This document shows positions 48,469 through 57,674 of a DNA stretch of 64,000 nt, in pieces. Below the pieces are notes generated by a model that ran no database searches, was not told where the DNA came from, and saw only the letters and a program-made list of their open reading frames with translations. Each line of letters opens with the position of its first letter. The first letter of the stretch is position 1. Position numbers and translations under genes: made by a program. The DNA comes from Planctomycetaceae bacterium (GTDB lineage Bacteria; Planctomycetota; Planctomycetia; Pirellulales; Pirellulaceae), in the NCBI GenBank assembly GCA_016794985.1, contig JAEUIQ010000047.1, positions 223,935 to 287,934 on the forward strand. The letters run 5' to 3'.

Positions 48469-49002
48469 ATGTCTCAAGTATTCAGAATTGGCATTGTGAC
48501 GGTTTCGGACCGAGCGTTCCGAGGCGAATACGAAGATCGCAGCGGCCCCGCGATTCAATCATACTTGACCGAGACCTTAGCTTCGCCGTACGAAATTCAT
48601 GTTCGATTGGTGAACGACCAACAATGGCGAATTGTTGATGCGCTCTGCGAGTTGGTCGATCGGGTCGGGTGTCACTTCGTTGTGACCACCGGAGGAACCG
48701 GGCCCGCGCCGCGGGATGTAACCCCGGAAGCCACGACACAGGTCTGCAGTCGCCTATTGCCTGGTTTTGGGGAGCAGATGCGACGAGCCAGTCTTGCGAA
48801 GGTGCCCACCGCCATTCTATCGCGACAGGTCGCCGGCGTCCGCGATCAAGCCTTCATTTTGAATTTACCCGGATCGCCGAAAGCCATCGCCGAATGTCTC
48901 GACGCCGTCTTCCCAGCAATTCCCGACTGCATCGAACACGTCGGCGGCCCCCGCATCGAAATCCGCCCCGAAAAATTCCAAGTCTATCGGCCGCACGATT
49001 AG
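48469..49002 (+). CDS. mog: molybdopterin adenylyltransferase (MogA/MoaB family)
   Basis: The 177-residue protein shows IGIVTVSDRAFRGEYEDRSGP at the start, VVTTGGTGPAPRDVTPEAT with the molybdopterin-binding GGTG, and LPGSPKAIAECLDAVFP. It adenylylates molybdopterin during molybdenum-cofactor synthesis. I begin at the ATG at 48469 because the family starts right there; the frame is open for 113 codons upstream but overlaps trmL. The stop codon is part of the first 22-bp repeat unit that follows. Confidence 0.93.
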   Translation: MSQVFRIGIVTVSDRAFRGEYEDRSGPAIQSYLTETLASPYEIHVRLVNDQQWRIVDALCELVDRVGCHFVVTTGGTGPAPRDVTPEATTQVCSRLLPGFGEQMRRASLAKVPTAILSRQVAGVRDQAFILNLPGSPKAIAECLDAVFPAIPDCIEHVGGPRIEIRPEKFQVYRPHD

Positions 49003-49065
49003 TTTGGCTGTTTCACACAGCTAGTTTGGCTGTTTCACACAGCTAGTTTGGCTGTTTCACACAGC
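49000..49065. repeat. 22-bp tandem repeat, three identical units with hairpin potential
   Basis: Three perfect copies of TAGTTTGGCTGTTTCACACAGC run from the stop codon of mog (TAG at 49000-49002) outward. Each unit can fold as GCTGT-TTCAC-ACAGC, so the transcript end could carry three consecutive hairpins. It lies between the convergent mog and phosphatase genes. Confidence 0.92.
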
Positions 49066-49113
49066 GAGATAATCGAGGTAATGGAGGCGTCGAACTTCCC
49101 TCGGCTGGGTCAA

Positions 49114-49587
49114 TTAATCGATCGCTCGAACCGCTTCAATCAGTTTGGGGCAGCCGGCTTGCATCATGTCTAGGACGTACTCGAATCCGTCGTCGCCGCC
49201 GTAGTAAGGGTCGGGCACGTCGGTCGGCCACGTTTGATCCAGGAACTTGCTGAACAAACAGACATTGGCACGCGGTGAGGGATGGAGTCGCTGGAGATCG
49301 GCCAAGTTCTCGCGATCCATCGCAATGACCCAATCGAATCGATCCAAGTCCGCTTTCGTCACTTGCCGCGCACGACTGGGGAGCGGCACGTCGCGTTTCG
49401 CCGCCGCCTGCCTCATTCTTGCATCCGCGGGCTTGCCAATGTGATAGCCCATCGTTCCCGCCGAATCGACTTCAATTTCGTCCAACAGTTTTTGTTGCTC
49501 CAACAACTTCAATAGCACGCCCTCGCCCGCTGGCGAGCGACAGATGTTGCCGAGACAAACAAATAAAACAGACTTCTTGCTCGTCAT
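49114..49587 (-). CDS. low-molecular-weight protein-tyrosine phosphatase
   Basis: The active-site loop VCLGNICRSPAGEG (Cys-x5-Arg-Ser) is near the N-terminus and the catalytic DPYYGG lies near the C-terminus. The 157-residue length from the ATG at 49587 (GGAG eight bases upstream) matches the family; the frame extends 21 codons further upstream without a binding site. It dephosphorylates tyrosine phosphate; the target is unknown. It converges on mog and lies downstream of rpoD on the same strand. Confidence 0.93.
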   Translation of the reverse strand: MTSKKSVLFVCLGNICRSPAGEGVLLKLLEQQKLLDEIEVDSAGTMGYHIGKPADARMRQAAAKRDVPLPSRARQVTKADLDRFDWVIAMDRENLADLQRLHPSPRANVCLFSKFLDQTWPTDVPDPYYGGDDGFEYVLDMMQAGCPKLIEAVRAID

Positions 49588-49667
49588 GCAAATGCTCCAA
49601 CGAAAAAAGGACGTCAGGCCCAAGCGGTCAAGACGTCCCGGTTCATTCACTCGAAATCAACGCACGG

Positions 49668-51335
49668 CTACGCCGAGTTCTTCAAGAAGGACTGCAGCGC
49701 GCCCGAGCGGATCGGGTTTTGCAACTTTTGGACTGCTTTCGCTTCGATCTGTCGCACTCGTTCGCGCGTGACTTTAAAGATTCGACCAACCTCCTCCAAA
49801 GTGTACGCGTAACCGTCGCCCAAACCGTAACGCAAGCGAATGATCTCACGTTCACGAAACGTCAAAGTTTTGAGCAAACTTTCGATCTTCTGGCGCAACA
49901 AGCCATTCGATACCTTCCGCAGAGGATTCTCTGTAGTCGAGTCCTCCAAGAACTCACCAAAGTTGCAATCTTCCTCGTTGCCCACCGGTCGATCCAAGCT
50001 GATCGGTGCTCGCCCAATGTCCAGCACACGTCGAACTTCTTCGACATCCAGTTGCGCGACCGCGGCAACCTCTTCGGGAGTGGGAAATCGTAAATTCTTC
50101 TGCAGCAGCTCGCGTTGAATATTCCGCAACCGTGTCAAAACGTCAATCATGTGAACCGGAATACGAATGGTACGTGCTTGGTCCGCAATGGCTCGCGTGA
50201 TCGCTTGCCGAATCCACCAGGTCGCATAAGTGGAAAACTTGAAGCCGCGACGATACTCGTACTTCTCTACCGCGCGAATCAAACCAGTGTTGCCTTCTTG
50301 AATCAAGTCCAAAAAGCTCATTCCACGGTTGCGATACTTCTTGGCGATCGACACCACCAAGCGCAAGTTCCCACTCGACAAACGCCGCTTCGATTCCTCA
50401 AACGATTCGTAGTAACGTTGCCCGAGTTCCACGCGTTGCGTCAGGCTTTCTGGGCTCTCGCCGGTTTCCAACACCAAGCGCCGCAATTCATGCCGCAGGG
50501 TCACGCGGCGAGTTTCGTCTAACGCTCCCGTGCGTTGAAGTTGAGCGCGCAGATCGTTCATTCTGCGAGCCAAATCAGCCATCTGTTGCAACAGAGGTTG
50601 AACGCGTCGCGTTCTCAAACTGAGTTCTTCCACCAACAACAACAGCTTTTGCTTGCGGCGAAAATAACGTTGCCGAGCCGCCTTTTTATCCGCCATGGAC
50701 ACGCTTTTGCGAATCATGAGGATAAAATCTTGACGATTTGCGGCGATCAATCGATCGATGGTTCGCAAGTTGTGCGGCATGCGCGCCGAGATTTGCTCTT
50801 TCGTCAATTGCTCCGTTAACGAGACTTTGATGGTTCGATCGAACGGCAATTCCCCTTGATGCACTTTCTTCAGCGTATCGACGGTGGCGCGCATCGCATA
50901 ATCGCAGCTTAAAATTTGGCGGCGAAATTGCTTGCGAGTGATTTCGATGCGTTTAGCCAAGCCGATCTCTTCTTCGCGCGACAACAGTGGAATTTCGGCC
51001 ATCTGAGCCAAGTACATGCGGATCGGATCCGTCGTGTTCTTCGAAATGTTCTCGATCTTGAGAGATGCCAAGTCTTCAGCGGCATCCACGAGATCTTGCT
51101 CCGATGGACCATCGGTCTCTTCTTCGGCACTAATCGTGGGCTGATCTTGCAAATGGATACCATGTTGCTCCAAGGCCACCATGAGGCGATTCAATCGCAC
51201 CGAATCGTTGGCTTCGTCAGGCAAGTATTCCGTTACCTGATCGTAGGTTAGATAACCTTGCTCCTTACCACGCTCAATCAACTTAAGCAGCTCGGTTGAA
51301 TGATTAAAATTGTCAATTTGACTGGTAGCTTCCAT
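49668..51335 (-). CDS. rpoD: primary RNA polymerase sigma factor
   Basis: The 555-residue protein contains region 1.2 ([28 protein letters not shown]), a long non-conserved region, region 2 ([30 protein letters not shown] and [14 protein letters not shown]), region 3 and region 4 ([41 protein letters not shown]), all intact. The C-terminus is that of a housekeeping sigma. The ATG at 51335 has AGGAG nine bases upstream; the open frame extends 27 codons further. It follows dnaG as in the classical macromolecular-synthesis operon. Confidence 0.95.
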   Translation of the reverse strand: MEATSQIDNFNHSTELLKLIERGKEQGYLTYDQVTEYLPDEANDSVRLNRLMVALEQHGIHLQDQPTISAEEETDGPSEQDLVDAAEDLASLKIENISKNTTDPIRMYLAQMAEIPLLSREEEIGLAKRIEITRKQFRRQILSCDYAMRATVDTLKKVHQGELPFDRTIKVSLTEQLTKEQISARMPHNLRTIDRLIAANRQDFILMIRKSVSMADKKAARQRYFRRKQKLLLLVEELSLRTRRVQPLLQQMADLARRMNDLRAQLQRTGALDETRRVTLRHELRRLVLETGESPESLTQRVELGQRYYESFEESKRRLSSGNLRLVVSIAKKYRNRGMSFLDLIQEGNTGLIRAVEKYEYRRGFKFSTYATWWIRQAITRAIADQARTIRIPVHMIDVLTRLRNIQRELLQKNLRFPTPEEVAAVAQLDVEEVRRVLDIGRAPISLDRPVGNEEDCNFGEFLEDSTTENPLRKVSNGLLRQKIESLLKTLTFREREIIRLRYGLGDGYAYTLEEVGRIFKVTRERVRQIEAKAVQKLQNPIRSGALQSFLKNSA

Positions 51336-51457
51336 GCGTTTCTCCTGCGACTTCCTTGTGCGGGATTGAAGTATTACTGGGTATGAATTTGCGGTGAGCT
51401 TGCGGCCTGTTGTCAAGCCAAACCCACCGTCACGGGTCGATATCGTTCGGCTCGGCT

Positions 51458-53377
51458 TTACTTACCGTCGGGGGACGATTGAATGCCTTGCCGCTGGCGT
51501 TCCATTTGGATCAAGGCTTGAAGCTGGGCCAATTCCTGATCCTCATTCAAAGTTGTTTCCTCCAATTGAGCTCGAGTTTGACGTTGGCTGGCCTTCACCT
51601 CCTCGCGATAGAACCATTCCAACACCGTGGACAAGCGATCTTCGACAGTAACGCTTGAACGTGTATTCTTTTCCTGGGCCAGTTCGTCCAACGAGACCAG
51701 TATGTTTTGCAAGTCTGGGTCATCGGTCCGATTCGAAATCTGGGCGAAATCCGCAGCGACGCCGTCTTCATAACAACCGCAGTACAGTGCGTACACGGAC
51801 TGGGATGTTCGATCGGAAAACCATTCCAACGGCACTCGCTCCACGATCAACTCCAAGAAGTCTGGCTGGAGCAGCAAGAGCTCCAATACTTCGAGGCGTT
51901 TCCAATCCCACTTGCGCGGATCCAACCACGAAACGGTTGCTTGCTCGGTATTCGCAACATCACTGCGCGGCTCGTCGCCGGAAGACCATCTGCGTTGCTG
52001 TTGGTCGCGACTGCTGCGGAGCTCGTTCAGACGTTGCGTCAGCGACCAAGGTTCAACTTGAAACCGACTGGCCAACCGCGCCAATAGCTGTTGTTCCCGC
52101 AAATTCCGCTCGCCGCGCGCCATCACGACGCTGCGCGGCGTTTGCGCGATCGTGTTCAGAATATTGCTAACGGCTTGATTCGCTCGCTGCGTATCGCGCA
52201 AGGGATCAAAGCCAGTCGTCTCCACACGAATCTTGTATTCCAAGGCATCTTCGGCACGATCCAAGAGCTCAACAAAATGGGTGGCCGAATACTTCAGTAG
52301 ATAGTCGCAAGGATCAAGTCCCTCCGGCGGAATCATGATCCGCAAATCCAGATCTTCAGCCACGAACAGGTTCAAAATATCGTTCGTTCGTCGAATGCCT
52401 GCTTCGTCACCGTCCAACACCAAGGTCACCCGGTCTGCAAAACGGCGTATCAAGCGGATATGCCGCTCGTTCAAGGCGGTTCCCTGCACCGCCACGACGT
52501 TTTGCAATCCGGCCTGCCAAGCCATCATCACATCCGTGTAGCCTTCCACGATGACCAAGTGCCGTGATTTTTCGACGGCGCCGCGCACCAGATTCAAACC
52601 GAACAGATGATCACTCTTCGTGTAAATCGAAGTTTCCGGACCATTGATGTACTTGGCCGCATGACGGCCCATCGCTTCTTCACGTTCCGCGATTTCCGGC
52701 AAGACCCGCCCCCCCAAACTGATCGCGCGATTCTGCACGTCGAAGATCGGGAAAATCAGCCGCCCGCGATAGAAGTCGTAAAAGCCCCCGTTTTCACGCG
52801 CTTGGGCCAAGCCAATTTCTTTGAGAATCGTCGGCGCATGGCCCGCCGCATTCGCCCGCTCCAATAACCACGACCATTGCTCGGGAGCAAAGCCAATTCG
52901 AAACGCCTCAACCGCCGGTGGTAACAAACCCCGCTGTCGTAGGTACGCCCGCGCCGGCTCCGCCTCCTCACTGTGCAACAAATGCTGATGATAGAGATCA
53001 GCCGCCCATTGCATTGCCTGAAACAGCGAGTTCTTCTGGTCTCGATTCAGGCCACCCTTCTTACTGGTCAACGCTTCAATTGGAATACCAGCCTTGTCGG
53101 CCAACAATCGCAAAGCGGCGGGGAAATCAAGATTCTCCCGCTTCATCAAGAAGCTGAATACGTCGCCACCAACATTACACACCCAGCACTTCCAACTCTG
53201 CCGGGCCGGATTCACCTGCAAACTGGGACGACGATCATCATGCCACGGGCAACGTGTGACCCAATTACGACCCTGGCGGCGCATTTCCCCGTAGCCACCG
53301 ATCAAGTCAACGATATCGGTCGCTTGGCGGACGCGTTCTTTAACTTCGAAATGTTCCGTCAGTGATCCTCGAACCAC
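51458..53377 (-). CDS. dnaG: DNA primase
   Basis: The N-terminal zinc-binding domain shows [14 protein letters not shown] and [13 protein letters not shown] (CHC2 zinc ligands). The catalytic core contains [10 protein letters not shown], the TOPRIM motif [22 protein letters not shown] and LVLDGDEAG. The C-terminal part is the helical DnaB-interaction region. The protein is 639 residues long. It starts with GTG preceded by GGAGG at about 5 bases. rpoD follows about 120 bases downstream; the rpsU gene that often heads this operon is absent. Confidence 0.96.
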   Translation of the reverse strand: MVRGSLTEHFEVKERVRQATDIVDLIGGYGEMRRQGRNWVTRCPWHDDRRPSLQVNPARQSWKCWVCNVGGDVFSFLMKRENLDFPAALRLLADKAGIPIEALTSKKGGLNRDQKNSLFQAMQWAADLYHQHLLHSEEAEPARAYLRQRGLLPPAVEAFRIGFAPEQWSWLLERANAAGHAPTILKEIGLAQARENGGFYDFYRGRLIFPIFDVQNRAISLGGRVLPEIAEREEAMGRHAAKYINGPETSIYTKSDHLFGLNLVRGAVEKSRHLVIVEGYTDVMMAWQAGLQNVVAVQGTALNERHIRLIRRFADRVTLVLDGDEAGIRRTNDILNLFVAEDLDLRIMIPPEGLDPCDYLLKYSATHFVELLDRAEDALEYKIRVETTGFDPLRDTQRANQAVSNILNTIAQTPRSVVMARGERNLREQQLLARLASRFQVEPWSLTQRLNELRSSRDQQQRRWSSGDEPRSDVANTEQATVSWLDPRKWDWKRLEVLELLLLQPDFLELIVERVPLEWFSDRTSQSVYALYCGCYEDGVAADFAQISNRTDDPDLQNILVSLDELAQEKNTRSSVTVEDRLSTVLEWFYREEVKASQRQTRAQLEETTLNEDQELAQLQALIQMERQRQGIQSSPDGK

Positions 53378-53679
53378 TCACGCCTCCATTAGTCCAGTCG
53401 CCACGCGAGCTTGTCGTAACTAACTCAACCAAGTTAGTCCAAGCTCCCTACATCTTGCGAGGCCACCAGCGGAGGCGCTCGTCCTTGAGTATCCCAACCA
53501 CTTTCGAACTTCAAATTGCTCTTGCCGGTGAAGAAATCTTTTGAGATAAGCCGTTCCAACAACCTATTCAAAAGCTTCGCTCCTCACCCAAGGGAGCAAC
53601 CACGAATATTTCGCAGCAGCATGCGCCATCCCTGGCGAAGTGAAAGAATTTTACAAACTTTCGAACTTTTCATTCAAGT
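53378..53679. other. intergenic region before dnaG
   Basis: These 302 bases lie between the end of larB and the start of dnaG and must hold the promoter of the dnaG-rpoD pair. Small inverted repeats are visible, such as CTAACT-CAACCA-AGTTAG and GCTCC...GGAGC. None is followed by a convincing T-tract, so I make no terminator call. Confidence 0.4.
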
Positions 53680-54576
53680 TCAATCCGCCGATTGCCGGGA
53701 TGAAACGCTAGCATGCGCTCGATTCAAAATCAACCCAGCCACAAATCCGCCCTTGAATCCCGAATCGATGTTCACAGCAATGACGTTGGCCGCGCAACTA
53801 TTGAGCATTCCCAACAATGGCACTAACCCTTGGAAATGAGCCCCATATCCCAAACTCGTCGGCACCGCGATCACCGGGCAAGCCACATGCCCGCCCACCA
53901 CACTGGGCAATGCCCCCTCCATCCCTGCCACCACCACAATCACATCGCACTTTTGCAGGTAAGGGACGTGACGCAACAAGCGGTGCGGGCCCGCAACGCC
54001 CACATCGTGGATCATGGTGGGACCAAACCCCATCCAGCGCAAGGTCTCGCTGGCCTCCTCGGCGATGGGAATATCACCCGTCCCCGCCGTCAACACGGCG
54101 ACCCTCCCCGACTTCGTCTGCTCGGTTGTCCGTTGAACGGCAGCAATCCGAATCGTCCGCGCCGAACGGTTATGAATCGCCGCCGGGTATCGCTCCGCCA
54201 AGGCAAGCGCTTCGTCATTTCCAATTCGAGTAATCAACACGTCTTGACGCTCGGACAGCAAACGCTGGGCGGCCAACAGCAAATCATCGAGCGATTTCCC
54301 TGGCCCGAAAATCACTTCGGGGTAACCACACCTCCCAGCCCGCTCCAAATCCAAATTCAAGCGCGGGCTTTCCAAGTTGGCCGACGAATCCTGTACAGCT
54401 GAGACGCCGGACTCGCGATTCCCCGTCGCCCCAAGGGACGGCGAGGCGACGACCTCCGCACTTGAACCACCATTCGAGTCGGTGGCCGCGTACATCAATC
54501 GTGTAAATTGTTGTATGTCCAACTTGCCGGCCCGAAAGTCTTTGGCGGCTTTTTGAAAATCGGGTACTTTAAGCAT
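53680..54576 (-). CDS. larB: LarB-type pyridinium-3,5-biscarboxylic acid mononucleotide synthase
   Basis: LarB carboxylates nicotinic acid adenine dinucleotide to start the nickel-pincer cofactor of lactate racemase. The PurE-like C-terminal half shows VAVLTAGTGDIPIAEEA, DVGVAGPHRLL, DVIVVVAGMEGALPSVVGG and VIAVPTSLGYG. The N-terminal half has the GYPEVIFGPGKS segment. Length 298 is slightly above usual because of a low-complexity stretch at about 35-70. larC, larE and larA are not in the window, so its physiological role here is open. Confidence 0.9.
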   Translation of the reverse strand: MLKVPDFQKAAKDFRAGKLDIQQFTRLMYAATDSNGGSSAEVVASPSLGATGNRESGVSAVQDSSANLESPRLNLDLERAGRCGYPEVIFGPGKSLDDLLLAAQRLLSERQDVLITRIGNDEALALAERYPAAIHNRSARTIRIAAVQRTTEQTKSGRVAVLTAGTGDIPIAEEASETLRWMGFGPTMIHDVGVAGPHRLLRHVPYLQKCDVIVVVAGMEGALPSVVGGHVACPVIAVPTSLGYGAHFQGLVPLLGMLNSCAANVIAVNIDSGFKGGFVAGLILNRAHASVSSRQSAD

Positions 54577-54612
54577 TACTACTCAATGTTGGTTAGTGCT
54601 AAACGGGATCGT

Positions 54613-54762
54613 GTTTCGCTGGCCAGTACTTCGCTGCCTAATACTTCGCTGGCCAGTACTTCGTTAGCCAGGGCTTCGTTAGCCAGTATTTCGTTAGCCA
54701 ATATTTCGTTGGCCAGGGCTTTGCTGGTCAGGGCTTCGTTGGTCAGGGCTTCGTTAATTAGT
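54613..54762. repeat. 15-bp minisatellite between larB and purH, ten units
   Basis: Ten units of about GCTTCGTTAGCCAGT follow each other without gaps, each with one to four changes. The last unit overlaps the purH stop codon (54758-54760), so the array lies directly downstream of purH and upstream of larB. Frames through it give five-residue repeats on both strands, but no gene with a start signal is evident. Confidence 0.9.
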
Positions 54763-56398
54763 GTTTGAAATGACGAGTCTTGGTAAAGATCATCGGCATT
54801 TGGTGTTGATTGCAGGCCGCAATGACTTCCTCATCACGCCGACTACCGCCGGGTTGAATCATAGCACGCACGCCCGCTGCGGCCGCTTGCTCCACGGAAT
54901 CAGGGAACGGGAAGAACGCATCGCTGGCTAAAATACTACCCGCTGCTTTTGCACCCGCCTTTTCAATCGCGATGCGAACCGAATCGACGCGGCTCATTTG
55001 ACCGGCACCTACGCCGATCAACGCTCGATCCTTCGACAACGTGATCGCGTTGCTTTTGACTTGACGCACCATTGCCCAGGCGAACAACAGTTCGGACCTT
55101 AGTGATTCATCCACACGGGCGACGGTAACCGTTTCCCATTTTTGCGTGTCCATTGGCAAGACGTCGGTCTGTTGGACTAGGACCCCGCCCGTGATCTGCC
55201 GATACTGTGGTTCGGGTTGGGGGTTGGTCAGCGTTCCCACCGTCATCAAGCGAACATTGGCTTTCCATTTGGGAACCGTCAACAACAATTCCAATGCCGC
55301 CGGTTCGAACTCGGGCGCCACAATCGCTTCCACGAATAATCCTGGTGTGCACAGATACTGCGCACTAGCGACATCCACGGTCCGATTGAAACCCAAGATC
55401 GACCCAAACGCACTCACAGGGTCGCCTTCCATCGCCAACCGCGTGGCTTCCGAGATCGAATCATTCGAAGCCGCCCCGCACGGATTGTTATGCTTGAGGA
55501 CAACCACCGCAGGATCGGGCAACAAGCGAACCATGCCGAGCGCTGCATCCAAATCCAAGATGTTGTTGTACGACAACTCTTTTCCATTGAGCTGTTTAGC
55601 AGTCACAATACTGGGGCCGGATGTCGCTCCCCCAGCGTATAGTGCGGCCAATTGATGCGGGTTTTCACCGTAACGCAATTCCGCTTGCTTGTGATAAGTC
55701 AAATGCAGCGTGTTGGGCAAGTTGCTCGTGGCCGTTTCCCCCGCCTCGGATTCTCCCGGCCATTGCTGTTGGAAGTAGGTCGAGATCGCGGCATCGTACG
55801 CGGCCGTGTGCGCGAACGCCTCCGTCATGAGTCGTTGCCTTAGCTTCAGCGTGGTGGTTCCCGTTTCGCGAATCTCGGCCAATACCGCCGCGTATTGAGT
55901 GTGCGAAGTACAAATGGTCGTAAAGCGATGGTTCTTTGCGGCCGCACGCACCAAACTTGGACCGCCAATGTCGATCTGTTCGACCGCAGCGGCAACGGTC
56001 ACGCCCGCCTGCCGAATCGTCTCTTGAAATGGGTAAAGGTTGACCACCACCAACGTGAACGGCAGTATCCCGTGCTGGGCCATGCTCGACAAGTCGTCCG
56101 CGCGATGATGTCGACACAAGATCCCAGCGAATATCTTCGGGTGCAATGTTTTTACGCGGCCATCCATCATCTCGGGGAACCCGGTGTACTCGGCGACGTC
56201 CTGGACCGGTATTCGATGTTGTTGCAGGAACTTGGCCGTTCCTCCGGTACTGTAGATCGTCACTCCCGCTTCGACCAAACCGCGTGCCAATTCCTCCAAG
56301 CCCGTTTTGTCGCTCACGCTGATCAGAGCTTGTTTGATCTGCGGGTCTGCGGCGAGTCCTGGCCCTGCTTCGGCTTCCGCCATGGTACTTGCACTCAT
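54758..56398 (-). CDS. purH: bifunctional AICAR formyltransferase / IMP cyclohydrolase
   Basis: It carries out the last two steps of purine synthesis. The N-terminal MGS-like cyclohydrolase domain shows ALISVSDKTGLEELARGL and STGGTAKFL with GRVKTLHPKIFAGIL. The C-terminal transformylase shows ELRYGENPHQLAALY, VVLKHNNPCGAA, DAFFPFPDSVEQAAAAGVRAMIQPGGS and the final TKTRHFKH. I prefer the ATG at 56398 (MSASTM), with AGGACG before it; the frame opens at an ATG at 56422 without a binding site. It is followed by a minisatellite and larB. Confidence 0.96.
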   Translation of the reverse strand: MSASTMAEAEAGPGLAADPQIKQALISVSDKTGLEELARGLVEAGVTIYSTGGTAKFLQQHRIPVQDVAEYTGFPEMMDGRVKTLHPKIFAGILCRHHRADDLSSMAQHGILPFTLVVVNLYPFQETIRQAGVTVAAAVEQIDIGGPSLVRAAAKNHRFTTICTSHTQYAAVLAEIRETGTTTLKLRQRLMTEAFAHTAAYDAAISTYFQQQWPGESEAGETATSNLPNTLHLTYHKQAELRYGENPHQLAALYAGGATSGPSIVTAKQLNGKELSYNNILDLDAALGMVRLLPDPAVVVLKHNNPCGAASNDSISEATRLAMEGDPVSAFGSILGFNRTVDVASAQYLCTPGLFVEAIVAPEFEPAALELLLTVPKWKANVRLMTVGTLTNPQPEPQYRQITGGVLVQQTDVLPMDTQKWETVTVARVDESLRSELLFAWAMVRQVKSNAITLSKDRALIGVGAGQMSRVDSVRIAIEKAGAKAAGSILASDAFFPFPDSVEQAAAAGVRAMIQPGGSRRDEEVIAACNQHQMPMIFTKTRHFKH

Positions 56399-56447
56399 CG
56401 TCCTCAAGTCCTTTCCATTCATGGGCGAACGATGTCGCCGACCAAGA

Positions 56448-57260
56448 TTACAACCACGCGGTCATCCCGCCGTTGACGGCGATGCTTTGACCCGTGACAA
56501 ACCCCGACTGCTCGGACGCAAGGTACAACACCGTGTTCGCGACATCTTCGGGCACGCCCCACCGTTTGGCCGGGATCAAATCAAAGTAACGTTGCTTATC
56601 CGCTTCAGGATCGTTCAAATGTCGCTCCACAGGGATCCATCCGGGTGCCACCATGTTTACGGTGATTCCAAACGGAGCCAACTCTTGCGACATGCTCCGC
56701 GACCATCCGATCTGGGCGCCCTTGGCCGCTACATACGCGCTAAACGGCGAGACGGCTCGATGGAATACTTCGCTAGTAATGTTGATAATCCGCCCGAAAC
56801 GCTTCTGCTTCATCGCCGGCAATGTACGTCGAGTCAACAGATACGGACTCTTGACGAAAAAATCCAGCATCAACTGATAAAACTCCCAGTCGTACTCTTC
56901 GATTGGACGCAGCGGTTGTTCGCAAGTCGCGTTGGGCACCAATATATCAATCGTGCCATACTTGGATTCGATTTCACTAACCATTTGATTGACGTCTTCA
57001 GGCTTGGTGACGTCGGCCTTGACCAGCATGGTTCGAATGCCCGCCGCTTGGTATTCGGCCAAGGCCTGCTGCGCGCGCGCTTCATTATTGAAAAAGTTGA
57101 CCGGTACCACGGCACCCGCTCGGCCCAAAGCCAAGCCGATCGCCTTGCCCAACCCTGTTGAATTTCCGGTGACCAAGGCCACTCGGCCCTGCAAACCTAT
57201 CGAAACACCCGCACAACCGTTTCCGGCCGCAGAACTGCTGTTTTCCGAATCTTTAGTCAT
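56448..57260 (-). CDS. short-chain dehydrogenase/reductase
   Basis: A classical SDR of 270 residues. The NADP-binding GxxxGxG motif reads TGNSTGLGKA near residue 31. The catalytic serine is in INITSE, and YVAAK is the Y-x-x-x-K pair. The C-terminal VTGQSIAVNGGMTAWL is typical of FabG-like reductases. The substrate is unknown. The gene lies upstream of purH on the same strand, with a gap of 49 bases to the preferred purH start. Confidence 0.9.
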   Translation of the reverse strand: MTKDSENSSSAAGNGCAGVSIGLQGRVALVTGNSTGLGKAIGLALGRAGAVVPVNFFNNEARAQQALAEYQAAGIRTMLVKADVTKPEDVNQMVSEIESKYGTIDILVPNATCEQPLRPIEEYDWEFYQLMLDFFVKSPYLLTRRTLPAMKQKRFGRIINITSEVFHRAVSPFSAYVAAKGAQIGWSRSMSQELAPFGITVNMVAPGWIPVERHLNDPEADKQRYFDLIPAKRWGVPEDVANTVLYLASEQSGFVTGQSIAVNGGMTAWL

Positions 57261-57674
57261 GTTTCAACCTGTTTCTCGTGCGTTGCTGCACCATAAAATC
57301 GTTGGAATTCTATTCCGCGTTATCCTGTCGCTGCGACCGGGCGATCGTAGCAATCTTACCCTGGTCGAAGCATTCTACAATGGCGCGAATTACTGCCCGA
57401 AATCATGGGCGTAAGCTATCGTGAAGAGGCTTGTTGGCCGGACCGAGCCCATCGTTGTCGGCGGGCCGACTTGGACCCTCCCTGCCGGCAACGCGATGAA
57501 GCATTTTTTCTGGCGAAAACAGGCCCGGACGGGCCGGAACAACCGTCAACGGTGTGCGAAAGCCACCGAATCGAGTGGCATCTCGTCCCGAAAAGGCCTG
57601 AAGGGCCGACACAAATACAGAGCGTAACAGTTCGAAAACGCTTCACAGCCCAGCCCTGTCTGGATCATGCGCGA
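57261..57674. other. divergent intergenic region holding a dispersed repeat
   Basis: This gap of about 410 bases separates the divergent SDR and prephenate dehydrogenase genes. The right half is the second copy of the palindromic repeat (57490-57652). The left part must hold the SDR promoter, and I see no gene in it. Confidence 0.6.
57490..57652. repeat. palindromic dispersed repeat, copy B
   Basis: It is homologous throughout, in the same orientation, to the 162-bp copy at 27550-27711. Shared landmarks are AACGC...TGA.GCATTT at the left, a central AGCCACCG block, CCGAAAAGGCCTGAAG/CAGAAAAGGCCTGAAG, and GCTTCACAGC at the right. The terminal inverted repeat is retained in diverged form. It ends 22 bases before the ATG of tyrA. 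Confidence 0.8.

Noticed and set aside
54508..54768. 86-codon plus frame reading as pentapeptide-like repeats (ASLAS, TSLAR)
   Set aside because: It is produced by the 15-bp minisatellite; it lies antisense to larB and purH ends, and the repeats lack the Asp/Asn of true pentapeptide repeats.
57405..57674. N-terminal extension of the tyrA frame
   Set aside because: It is made of dispersed-repeat sequence and lies before a good ATG; the extension does not look like family sequence.
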